A stretch of DNA of 64,000 bases from positions 2,157,047-2,221,046 of the forward strand of contig WARS01000071.1 of assembly GCA_008933995.1 (NCBI GenBank), given 5' to 3'. Below the pieces are notes generated by a model, which had not been told where the DNA came from, ran no database searches, and worked only from the letters and a program-made list of their open reading frames with translations. Positions 36,948 to 47,900 of the stretch are shown in pieces. Position 1 is the stretch's first letter. The number at the start of each line of letters is the position of its first letter. Position numbers and translations under genes: made by a program. This DNA is from Datnioides undecimradiatus. Taxonomy: Eukaryota > Chordata > Actinopteri > Lobotiformes > Datnioididae.

Positions 36948-37031
36948 TTTTACCACATTGAGGGTTGTGTACTGGCGAAAACGAACGAGGGGGCTGAGGC
37001 GGAAGAGACCGATGCCTCAGACAAGCCGGTG
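36948..37031 (+). CDS. Candidate 84-nt internal exon of unknown gene, or oprl1 poison exon
   Basis: An excellent acceptor (TCTCTCTCGTCCTACAG ending at 36947) and a good donor (CCGGTG|GTGAGT at 37031/37032) bound 84 bases that are open throughout one frame. The 28 codons begin FYHIEGCVLAKTNEG and end in an acidic stretch (EAEETDASDKPV). The length is a multiple of three and the segment is more GC-rich than its flanks. I do not recognise the peptide, and no partner exons are evident nearby. If it were instead spliced between oprl1 exons 1 and 2 (phase 2), the frame would end in TGA exactly at the junction with 54514, giving a receptor truncated after TM1. It may equally be one of the many pseudo-exons found in long introns. 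Confidence 0.3.
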
Positions 37032-38485
37032 GTGAGTTGCTGGGGCGGCGGCGGAGTCGCAGCTGATCGGTTTAAAGCTACGACGTGCGAGACTGAATCC
37101 AATCGTCGCCGTCATGTTTGCAGTGCGGACGGGAACAGATGGTCAGTTGATTTTATCACCCACCGAGGACTCATTTAGACCTTGGGCTGCACAGTTAGTC
37201 ATTTTTACAGCAAAACTGCCATTTTTAAGAGATCAGGCACCTATTTTTTACCAATAACCCAGACGTTTGTCTTTGAAACGAAGGAATTGTGGCGTCAGCT
37301 CTGGGTGGATCTTGCTTCCTTAACCGTTATCTAAGAGGTTCGTTTGTCTGAGCTAGCTCGTCCACGCTGGCTAACTCGACCTTTAGCTCACCTTTCTTCT
37401 CTTTAAAGTGTTTCCACTTTGTCGGCTCTCGATGGCGCAACAAACTTCTAGCTCGCACCGATTGGCAGGATATCAGATACAAGTGAAAAATAAAATTAAA
37501 GCATAGAGTAAAAAAGAAACGTAGGCACTTAAATACACAACGTAAACACAGAAAACAAATTAAATTGCACAGAAGGAACATAATTCCAGGTTGAGACTGC
37601 ACACGTTATATGTTTATAACTGTAAATAAGAGGTTTGTTTTTGTATATTCATATGCAAATATGTAAGTTTATTATGTCTATGGACGTCAGCTGCAGTACA
37701 ACACTGTGCAGGTTTCGCAGCCCCACATAAAAGAGCGCGACGATACCGAAGCAGGGTGAGAGCAAACCACATGAAAGGTCTTCAACAGCTATATCAGCGT
37801 TGTCAAGCCTGGCTGCTCTGTGATGTTCTGCACCAAAGAGACATGAGAGGGAAAAGATCTCCTACTGCCGAGTCCAGTCCTGTTATCTTTTCGATTTCTC
37901 ACCTCCTTTTTGGTGGGAAAACGTCCCATCTGTGTCCTTAGCCCGCATCAAAAACCCGAGTGCAGCCGGCAGGAGCAATCTTCCACATCTCAGTCAGCAA
38001 AGATGAGAGCGAGCTCCTCTCCTCGCGGCCGTCCTTGGTGAATTAAACTGATAAGATCATAAAACCTTGCTTTGTGCAGCTGCGGCTGCCTCTCGAGCGA
38101 TGCTCATTTTCTAAACACAAGGCTAAAAGTGATCATCTTGAAATAAAAGACGCGGCGAACCGCTTTTTGATTATCCACATCGTCGCGGTTCTCGAGCAGC
38201 TGGAGTTTGTTTGCCTGAAAGTCGTTTAAGGACTCCCAGTGTTGGTGGAGGGGAGTTACAGGAGCTCAGGAGGAGGCCGCTGAGGAGCGTGAACGGCTTC
38301 TTGTGACTGTCTGCTGAGCTCTGAGCCTCCGTGGAGCTGCAGTCAAATGGATCCATCTGAGCGTTTCACCAAAAGCAAGCAGCTCGCGTTGTTTCCTAAC
38401 GCAGGACAACAAGGCTGATTCCCGGCTATTCCAAACCAAACGAGAGAGATTTGTGCTAATTGGTGACTTTCACATGTGTGGTTAT
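37032..38485. other. Intron 1 block: nothing recognised
   Basis: Follows the exon-like segment with a GGC-rich run (37040-37065), then AT-rich intron. No coding or repeat signal identified. Confidence 0.45.
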
Positions 38486-38605
38486 TTCGGTCTCCAGTCT
38501 TTGTGCTAAGCTAAGCTAGCTGCCAACAGGTGGTAGCTTCATATTAGCATCCAGACCTGAGAGCAATATCAGTCTTTCTCATCTAAGTCTTACCAAGACT
38601 GCAGG
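38486..38605 (+). repeat. Teleost interspersed repeat ('ctaagctaagcta' family), copy 1
   Basis: Recognised from memory by its order of motifs: 'ccagtctttgtgctaagctaagctag', 'ggtagcttcatatta', 'agacctgagagcaatatc', 'tcatctaa'. A second copy lies at 46085-46180. Class unknown to me. Confidence 0.65.
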
Positions 38606-40696
38606 TTTTGAAGTGATTCCCCCCACATGTCAAACTTTTCCTGCACTGGCATTAAACTCATTGTGTTTTTGGGGGGATATGAGTGTTTTAACCTTATCGA
38701 AGACGATGCAAGTTAGCAAATGCACCTCATTTTACGCTTCCTGGAGACAGGAGGCACAAGTGACAGCTGTTTTCTGGACATTTAGTTCCTGTTTAGCCCC
38801 GGCTTGGAGCAGCTAAATGCTCCCATGCCTTCACCGGCTTGTTGTAACTTCCAGCGTTTACGGCGGGAGCTGATAAGAAGTTGCAAGGCTGCAGGGCGAA
38901 AAACAATAAGTCGACAATTTGCCATAGAGTTGAGGAGGAACTGCGCATTCTGAGCGCTGCATCACTGCCGCACCATTTGCATTGCACGCAGTCACCGCAG
39001 CCAACGTTCAATATTAGATATGTTACAGCGGCTTTAAATCGAATTACTGATCGGCTGCAGGTTGCATCAGTTGCACAATAGTAACTGCGGGTAGTGGAAG
39101 TGGTGTTGAGTGATAATAACGCATCTCTATCTAATAATGCTGTGTTTCAGTGCACCTACAGTGCGTTATCTGTAGGTTTGACACTCAAAAGCTGGAATTC
39201 GGGGTCCCCATTTGAAAAGGAAGCGTTTACTTTTGGAGTCTTTGTCGAACTGCCGGGGTTATTTTGCAGGAGCAGAAAGGACAACTGAGGAGGCACAGTG
39301 AGTCGTCTGCCTCCCTCTCCTCCCATTTCCTTTCACAGCGTTAGCTAACAGCATCAGGGGAAATTACTTTCAACTGCTGTTTTTCAAGAATGTACTCGAA
39401 GAAGAGAGAGTCTCTCCCGCTGACAATGTATTATCTTTCACCAGTCGGGATGTTGATGTTTGATGGGTGTGTGCGTGCGCGTTTGCGTGTTAAAGATGGA
39501 AAATTTGAGAAAATCAGCACCTCGGAGGCGGATGTACAACCTGAAATTGCACCATGGACAATTACCAGCAGATTGATTTTTGGGTTTTCTTGTACACAAA
39601 GGGCTTTTTTTTTATTTTGGGATTTATTTATTTTTTTATTTTTTGATGAAATGAAATGGGCTGCGTTCGTCAATAAGAGCACAGCCAAAGAACCGAAAAC
39701 AGCCAATCAAAACCACGTGTGAAGGGAAATGGCGTTTGGGGGCTTGGGGGTCATTTCTTGCGCCAGTATCGATCAGGAAATATGAAAAAGTGGAGCATGC
39801 ACACAAAGACATGCTGTGCATTCTGTTTTAATGTGAGGTTTGTTGCATGCAGCTGTGCATCAGTGTGTGTAGAGGTGGGAGAAAGTCAGTCAGTCAGTGA
39901 GCTGGAGAAACAGTGAGGTGGAGTCCAGCAACAGGGCGAGGCTGCACCGGCCTTCCTCTGTTAGAAACACTCGTAGGAAGACCTCGTTGCAGCACCAAAA
40001 AGCAAAAGCGCTGGCATTAGCTGACGCGCCGCGATCTGAAACCTCAAAAAAGTCATTTCAGTGCCTCGATCTGAACTTTGAAGGTGATAGCTACAAGTGT
40101 CTGAATGACTTGGGAGGTGATTAAAGGCTGGGGAATGAGGTTGTGACCACTAACTGTTAAAGACAGAACAAAAGCATTAGCACTTAGAAATCTGGTGTTT
40201 TTGTATAAACCCACATGTATATTTGAAGTCTCAAAGTCAAATTTGCTTTTTTTTCCCAGACAGAATGTGAATTTCCCCGAAAACGAAGATGATGTCATAG
40301 TTTAACCCCATTTTCTTTGCACAATACCAAATGAATGCAAACCAGTTTGTTGTGCTTCAGGGTGAGAGATTCGTCTTTGCTTCGTGGAGATGCCTTCTGG
40401 GATATCTGTAACGTAGAGCAGAGTGTCACGGCGCCGTGTTTTTCACATATTGTTTTAATTCCTCAAAGCGCGACGGTGACGGCCCGCCCTTTCAAACGGG
40501 GGAGACAAACACAGCGGCGACGTGCGGAGACAAACGGCTGGCGCTTCCTCTGAAGGGAGACTCTTATCACAGCGGCACGTTTGGCTGATTATCATCATCC
40601 TCAAAGACGGAAGGTGTGAGAAGAACCAAAAACAGAGAGAACAACATCATTCAATCGCGTTTCTTTTGGGAACGGGAACAAAGCGAGTCCACTTTG

Positions 40697-40709
40697 GTCG
40701 CCTAGCAAC
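40697..40709. promoter_or_regulatory. RFX X-box site (perfect half-sites)
   Basis: GTCGCC-T-AGCAAC fits the bipartite RFX consensus (GTNRCC, short spacer, RGYAAC) at every defined position. It lies in intron 1 with no nearby gene start visible. Function is inferred from the motif only. Confidence 0.35.
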
Positions 40710-41379
40710 GGGATGACATTTACAATTTGAGCTCCAAAAACAACAACATTCAATTTAATGTAGCTGCACATTTTTATTTGATCAAACAAAAGGATTAAGT
40801 TCAGTCATTTGAGCTGCTGACGCTCTGGAGTGCACAGGTCTGATTTAGGCCTAGTTTACAACTTCACAGCTAAGACATAAGACATAAACATAAAGACAGT
40901 AAAGGCTGCTGTGATTGGGTTCAGTCCAGTCAAACTCCTGATATTTAAATAGCAGCAGTGGATGGAAACGTGCATTTAGTTGCTTTATTCCTCTTTTTTT
41001 GGGGAAGTCCTGGTAAACATTTGCACTTTGATGTTTGATCAGTCGTCTGCAGTCTGACTGTCGTTCACGTAAAACACAATCATGTGCAGGGTGGAAACGC
41101 AGCGTGTCCGACCGAGACATCGAGCCGATGGGGCAGTGAGAATGCCCAAAGGTGAATCCTCCTGCGGTTTGATGGTGGTGTTTGATGTGTGTGTGTGTGT
41201 GTGTGTGCATCAGATGGGTTGTGTTAACCTAATTGTGCTCTCGCTGAGGCTGGTGTGTTTGCAGCGTCCACTCGTGTGCTCATCAGTGCCACTCCAGTCT
41301 CTTTTTCTGTGGATCGAATTCTGATTGGCTTAATAAAGTGGGCTTTTGATTCTGCGTCTGAGCGAAAAGCATGCGTTTG

Positions 41380-41381
<2 letters not shown>

Positions 41382-41411
<30 letters not shown>
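41382..41411 (+). repeat. TG microsatellite
   Basis: Fifteen GT dinucleotides; a shorter array (about ten units) is at 41187-41207. Confidence 0.85.
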
Positions 41412-41415
<4 letters not shown>

Positions 41416-42508
41416 ACGGTCTAACTCTTCATTATCAGCGTGACCTGTGGGACTGCAGAGAGTGGGATGAGTGAGAGGGAACTGAGGCAGCTCTGCACCC
41501 GTTGAACAACTTTACCTTATTAGCCGTTAGATGTCGGTGGTTTACAGCCAGTTACACCATTTAGAAATTAGACTCATTTGGGACTAAAAGTGGAATTTAA
41601 ATGGACGTTTGCATCTTAAGCTGCAGTTTCAAGGGTAATGGAAATGAAGCAATATCATGGGATTTGATTAAATCTTTATTATCCTGATAGTTGTTGGTGA
41701 AATGGGCTTATTAAATTAAGAATAATACAGATTAATGAGAGCATCGGTTCAGATTTGCCCTTTCAGATGTCTTTATTACATCATTTAATGCCACTTGAAT
41801 TGTAATATTAGAAATAAACTTTGTTATTACAGAGAAGTCCCTTATGTTAATCGATCAAACATTAAAACAGAGGTGTAATAAATGTAAAAGCTAATCTCGT
41901 TTGATATAAATCAATATAAAACATAAGAAGTGAATCCTTTCACGTTTTGGACTTTTGCATTATTTTGCTTTTTTTCAAGAAAATCAATCAGATCAATGAA
42001 ACTGAAATTGAAACGTTTTGAAATTGAAAAGAATAATGTTTTTTTTTATTGGATTAAAATTTATTTATTTTTACTTTACACAGTCACAAAGTCTATCTGC
42101 TGCTTCAGCTGCATGAGTTTATTAATACAGTAATTAATACGACATATTTCCAATGAATGGCTGGGCTACAGAGAACCTGAACAAACCAGATAAAGGATCA
42201 ATGAGTAGGACAGACGGGATAAACATGTTCAGTTAAATAGGATGAATCTGATGCTAGAGGGTGGAGAGGCTGGATTGAACGTTCCCTCATCAAAGTACTG
42301 GTTTTAAGTATGTAGAGAAGCTCTGTGTGGAAACTGATCTGAATGTTCAGGACTGCAGTCAGGGGGTGCGTCTGGGAAGGCATAATTGGTATTTTGCAGG
42401 CTTTGCTCGATGTGGCTCAGCATTGGAAGAGTTCAGTTGCGATATGAAAAGACCCACAACATCCAGAGCTGCCGTGATCAAAGCTGAGCTTGTGTTGCTG
42501 TTTGATTT

Positions 42509-42531
42509 GTATTTATTTATTTATTTATTTT
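42509..42531 (+). repeat. (ATTT)n tetranucleotide repeat
   Basis: Five to six ATTT units in tandem. Confidence 0.85.
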
Positions 42532-44477
42532 GAGGAACTGCTTTCATGCTCCTTTGACACACCAGATCATGTGAGTCCTTGTTTGGATTTCCCAAAGTGC
42601 TTCTTAGGTTCCCGGCAGCACACCTGGATCAGCACTTGTGAGTGTTATGTCAGTATTGAGTAGCTTGGAAAGCCCGACGCCTCGTCTATGTGACATCCTC
42701 CTGCTCAGCATCACCCTCCTCCACTTGCTCTCTTGTTCTCCTGTCTGAAGGTGAAAAAAGGTTTTTCTTTGCTTTTGATTTCAGCTTTTACTTCGCTGCT
42801 GCTTCCACCTGAGCCACGGGGCTTTGCTTTCTAGGGGACACGATTAGTTTTATGCTAAATCTAGGCAATAAATCCATAAAAGCAAGATGCAAAGCTCATC
42901 TTGTCCAAACGTGCTTCTACTGTATTTGCACGTTTTAAGTAAAAGACCAGGTTGCAGGGCTACAGTTGTGTTACGTGCTGCGAGTTTGTTTTCGGTACAG
43001 CAGAGAAAACAAGCGTGTAAATATTAGATTTTTGTCATTTGTTGTGAAAAATGCAAACGTTCAACTGTCGCTCATCGTCCACAAATGGTACCGTGACCGT
43101 GAACGCAATACTCCACAGTTAAGACTGCTGACATCCTGCAGCAGCACAATGGACTGGCTGCACATGAGCTGTGCTACGGTGTGATGTCGCGAGTAATCTG
43201 ACCTGATGCTCATGCACGCGTGGTCACATGGAAGCAGACACAAACCCTGCAGCAGCTTTGATTATTGTTTTGCTTTGACGACTAATCACTGTCCATTAGT
43301 TGCTGCTGTCGCTAACTGGGAAACCACAGTGGAGCAGCAACGCTACAGGTGCGCGGCTAACCTCGTTAAGCCGACTGGCAGTGCACCAGCTTTGCAGAGT
43401 GCCAATGCATTATGGGTAAAACACGTGTGTTCCAGCTGTGTAATATGTTGACAATGATTGTTTTGGCAATGATGGAAGTCGCACCGAGCTGAAGACCTTC
43501 ACCGAACGGTTTGGGACAAATACACCTACTGTTACACCTGTAATTTATACAAAAAGAGCCGCGCCGTGTGCGTTCATGACTGATTCCTTTAGTGTTTGTG
43601 TTTAAAAGGAGGAGTGTAATCCTCACGACGCACGCCAAGACTCTAAATCTACTGTTTGACATCAGCATGCGTGTTTCCATAATCTCTCTCGCCGCGCACT
43701 TGAATCCTCTTTCGGCTGAGGCAGAAAACAACAGATCACTTGGACGGCTTTCAGAGGCGCTCGAAGAATAGGCCTGATGATGTCACCAGAGGAGAGCGGC
43801 GATAATGACACGGTGGCGGTGCCTCCCCGGCAGCTGGTGGTTGTCAATTGGATTGTGTGATTGCCACCGAGAAGAGGCCTTCCTTCAAGAGCACTCCCCT
43901 CTGAAGACACACAGGGATATGAAAGGGCTTATGCGGCAGCAGCATACAGATAAATAGGTCTTTATGAATCTGTGTCATTAAAGCACAGAGGGAGGCAGAA
44001 TTGAATGGTTCTGCTCTGTAACGATGCCGTGCTGTTTGTTCAGACAGTGTTATCTGGCGATGTCCTCAAATGTGTATGTTTTCCAAAGTGTAAGAGCACA
44101 TTTGAGCCAACAGCGACGTGACGTTTGGGTTTGTTTCAAGACAACTGCTGCAACTAAATAAAAAAAAAGACTGCACTTACGAGAAAAACAACTGCTGAGC
44201 TAAATGCTAAAATAAAGACTGAGTGTTTGGGTCCTATTCTCAGATTGTGGCCAGTCTGATTAGAGATCATACCAGGCGGTGACCTTAAGATCATGTCCTG
44301 AACACCTCAGGAGCATCAGGGCGGGTAATCTGTTCAGATGAGCCTCGAATCTGATCGTTTGGAGAACCAGTCAAACCCAGGATCTGCCTCAATGTCCCTT
44401 TGTGTGGCTCTAGTCCATAGCATTTGATTAAAAACATGGACAGAGCAACTGTGACGCTGAAACACAGCAGACAGCTG

Positions 44478-44790
44478 GTGGACAGCTGTCAGTCAAAGAA
44501 GCCCCGCCCCTTCATTCTGCATAACTTCAGGTGTTAATCTGATTTAAAGGAGTGAGTTCTATATAAATTCAGCCCGTACAGTCGTCATGAACGGGGAAAC
44601 TAGCTGCAGAGACCAAACCGTTGTTTGTACCAGGCTGTAAACATGTTTACTGCTGCATTTTAACATGGGGGTCTATGGGGACTGACTCGCTGCTGGAGCC
44701 TCTGGTGGACGCTCAGGGAACTGCAGGTTTTGAAACACCCACGTTGGCTTTGCTTTTAAAACCCAGGAGGTTGCTGCTTGGTCTTGGTCA
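44478..44790 (+). repeat. Teleost interspersed repeat ('gggggtctatgggga' family)
   Basis: Recognised from memory as an abundant fish repeat. The ordered blocks are 'agctgtcagtcaaa', 'gccccgcccc', 'gcataactt', 'gtcatga...ggggaaactagct', 'accaggctgtaaacatgttta', 'acatgggggtctatgggga', 'gactcgct' and 'ggaactgcagg'. Near full length and in sense orientation. An 80-codon frame at 44621-44863 lies inside it and is not a gene. Confidence 0.7.
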
Positions 44791-46084
44791 GCAGTGTTTG
44801 GGCAGGTGCACAGACCTTTCTTTTAGAGGTTTAAACTTTAATAACCTCCTCATTGTGGCTTGAATATGGTGGTTTGGAGTTAACTTCATTCTCTGCCCCA
44901 GAAGCAGCAGCTGACAAATCCAAGATGTACTTATTTTCTTTTCTTACTGACGCCCAAGTGTGACTCAGCCACACAAGCTGAGCCTGAAGAATGAAGTGCT
45001 CCAGAGTTCAAATCAAGCATCTCAAACATTTAAAGCTTGTTTCTCTATATGTGCCCAACCCGACAAAGGCTCCTTAACCGACGGAGGAGTTGTGGGCAAA
45101 CTCTCCATTCACTTCCGCTCACGTTAAGCTTATCGTCGGATCGTTCAGTGCAAAGTGTCAGGTCTGCCTGCTCTTATGCTGCGAGCTACAGCTGCATTTA
45201 AGAGGTTTGCATAGATTCACAGCAGGAGCAGTGGTGTTATTCATGTGAAGAATAACTGAACGAAGCCTTTTGGCTCTGCAGCGACCTTTTTTTGCTTTTA
45301 GAGCAACAAGCTTAGCGGCGGCCAAGGGTCACAGACCTGCACAGCTCTTAGGGCAGCTGCACAACTCACCTCTTTGACCCTGGAAGCATTTCATGCAGCG
45401 GTGGAGGAAAGAGGAGCACAAAGATCAAAGACACGCGGCCGACGGATGCAGCATTTTGTGTTTTTTGGCTGGCTGGTTCCGGCTGAGGAGCCTTTAGGAT
45501 GCGACAACGCCTCCCATTCTGCCCGCCTGCTTGTTTTACCCTGATATACTCTGAGGCAGCTAGTAGGCGGAGCTCAAGGCCTCCAAAGGGCGTAAGGCTC
45601 TGCCCACCTGGCCCGCTGTTTTTTGGTTTGATGCACCAGCAAGTATGTTTCTTTGCTGCTTCTTCCTGCAGGTGCTAACATTGGAAAAGGGAATGTTCAT
45701 TTAGCACTTAATCATCTCAACTTTTGCTGGTCGAGCCAAGATCTTTGTGTTTTCTGATTGTAGCGTACGCGCACTTTAGATCTGCAGACTTACCCACGGT
45801 TCGGGCCGTGCTCAGGACAGGATCAATGACGTGGTGTCTCCACATGTTTTCCTCCTTTTGGGCTTTTTCTTCAGATTTGTGTCATGAGGCACAACTCAAC
45901 TTTTTTGGGAGACGTGCAGGTTTGCTTGGATGCAGAAAGACAGATTTGGCATAAAGACCTGGAGCAAGGAGAAACCACCGAGCTGTCTGTGTTTGAAGTC
46001 CACAAATATAAATAAATGTTTTGAATTTAATTCGTTTAATGCATGCATAAACAGATCAGCACTTTGTACAGCACACAGCACCCT
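44791..46084. other. Intron 1 block: nothing recognised
   Basis: Ordinary intronic sequence; no repeats named, no domain-bearing frames. Confidence 0.45.
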
Positions 46085-46180
46085 CACTAAAGTATGCTAA
46101 GCTAGGCTAAACACCTCCTGGCTCAGGTACATAACACACAGATGTGAGACTAGTATCGCTCTTCATGTGACGCCCCAAGC
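46085..46180 (+). repeat. Teleost interspersed repeat ('ctaagctaagcta' family), copy 2
   Basis: 'atgctaagctaggctaaac', 'cctcctggctc', 'cagatgtgagactagtatcgctctt' follow the same order as the copy at 38486-38605, in the same orientation. Confidence 0.55.
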
Positions 46181-47084
46181 AGCAACACAGGCGCATGTCC
46201 CAGACTGTTCATCATCCTCAGAGAAAGGATGTGGGTGTAAGAGGATTTGAGACAGACGAGCTTTGAATGGTGAAATATCAAACGTCAGCAAAGTTAACCG
46301 TTCCGACCACAAGTGAATCTTAAACGGGGAAGGTGCGGCGATGCCTTCAGGGTAGGAAACAGGTTTAGATGTCTACCAGCCTTAATTTTGTTCTTTTGCA
46401 GAAGTTGTGCACTGTTTCCCAGGTGTTCTGTCCTATCAGATGATCCCTAATACATCCCATAATACACACACTCAGATGCCGGTCCACAGCCTGAGCTCCC
46501 AAAGTCAAGAATATGCATGCACGCGCACACACACACACTCTTGTGCCAGCGTGTGACAGCTCATTCGAGCCGACACAGTGCAGACCGGCAGTTTGTGAAT
46601 AATTCAAAGTGATTATTAATATTTGAGACCGAGCAGCTCGGCAGATGAAAGAGTCATCAGATAGACTCCTTTCATCCTCCTTCCTCCTTCCTCATCCCTC
46701 GGTTAATGGGGAGAAGAAGCTGAGTGAGAAACAGAGAGAAAGAAACGGCTGTCAGAGACATGGAGAGAGATGAAGGAGGGTGATCGAGGAAAATGAAGCC
46801 AGAAAAACGAGGCTCTGACGCTGCGACCATGGAAAGGACAACATCATCTGCAAAGAAATGACGTTACGTGCTGTTCTCGTCTTACTGGTTTGAATTGAAA
46901 ATGGTTTCTTTAACCTGTATTGATCTGTGCAGTAATTTCATGAGGAAGAAAGACAATATCAAGGTCAGAGGTCTCCTCCTCTCCAAAACAAACAGAGCCG
47001 CTGATTCAAACCCAGAGAAACACTGAATAAAGCAGTTCCACCTTAAAAACCACTGTTTCTCCCACGCTGTCGGCCGCACACGGG
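46181..47084. other. Intron 1 block: nothing recognised
   Basis: Short CA run at about 46526-46540 and a purine-rich segment at about 46640-46790. No gene. Confidence 0.45.
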
Positions 47085-47575
47085 ACGTCCTGGAGGGGCG
47101 GCGAGCCGAGCTGCTGCTAACGTTTGCTCAGCTTGTTTCTCTGATAACTTCAGATCCAGACGTCCGACGACTGAAATCCTTCATCTGCTTCAGATACAGA
47201 GTTAAAAACAAGCAGCGGCTGAAAAGAGGAGCACAGAAATGTGTCTTACAGCTGATCCAGAGTCAGTTTATCAAGCTGCTGCTGACACACAGAAATGTGT
47301 CTTACAGCTGATCCAGAGTCAGTTTATGAAGCGATGCTGGTTAAAACTACAGATTTCTTTGGGGTTTGAATTTCATTAGACGATGAAATATAGAGTTTTT
47401 ATTACGAAGCGAGTCAGCAGAGACTTTAGATATAAGCTAACAACCAAAATCTGGATCTCTGCACCTGAGCCCTGGATTCTGGTGGCACAGTCCTCCACTC
47501 TCTAGGTCCACCATCTACCCTAACCTCCTCCCTGTGACTCCAGCTCAGTGCATAGATGTAAAGTTTCATTCACCC
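47085..47575 (+). repeat. Probable teleost dispersed repeat with internal 40-bp duplication
   Basis: The stretch reads like a fish repeat I recall ('agatccagacgtccgacgac', 'cttacagctgatccagagtc', 'ctggatctctgcacc', 'tccaccatctaccc'). Inside it a 40-bp unit beginning cacagaaatgtgtctt is present at 47232-47271 and identically at 47288-47327, 56 bp apart. Confidence 0.4.
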
Positions 47576-47689
47576 ACAGAAATGTTAATGAATATGCAAA
47601 CTCTCTGGGAGACTCATGTGCAACTGAGTATTAACAGCACTGTGACGTAACAAACGTCAGCCACGCGTCCTGTAGGTTTGCGACTCTTC

Positions 47690-47900
47690 ATCTCCCGCCT
47701 GTGATAATAAATGAAATCACCGGCATGAATTGCAAAATCTTGACCTTGAGCCCCCAATTACTCGCCACGAAGCGGCGAATTCAGCACATTTCATTATCTG
47801 CTACGAATGTGTTTCCTGGAAGGTTGGTGAGGCTAATCCATTAATTGCATTTAGTAATCACGAGATCAAAGTCACATGCAAATAACGGCGAAAGGTTAAG
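47690..47900. promoter_or_regulatory. Candidate enhancer: OTX/homeodomain/TCF/POU motif cluster
   Basis: Within 50 bases lie TAATCC (47834-47839, K50 homeodomain such as OTX/PITX), ATTAATTG (47840-47847, homeodomain), GATCAAAG (47864-47871, reverse of the TCF/LEF core) and ATGCAAAT (47876-47883, the exact POU octamer). Flanking DNA is free of simple repeats. This is typical of conserved developmental enhancers, but conservation cannot be checked here. Confidence 0.35.

Larger units (their letters stand above)
38606..44477. other. Intron 1 block: mixed intron with microsatellites
   Basis: Contains GT arrays at 41187-41207 and 41382-41411, an ATTT run at 42509-42531, T-rich tracts at 39605-39645 and a perfect X-box at 40697 (separate entry). 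Open frames (largest 121 codons, minus, 43366-43731) show no domain. Confidence 0.4.

Noticed and set aside
39518-39540. REST/RE1-like half-site (TCAGCACC...CGGA)
   Set aside because: The left half matches but the right half does not fit the 21-base consensus.
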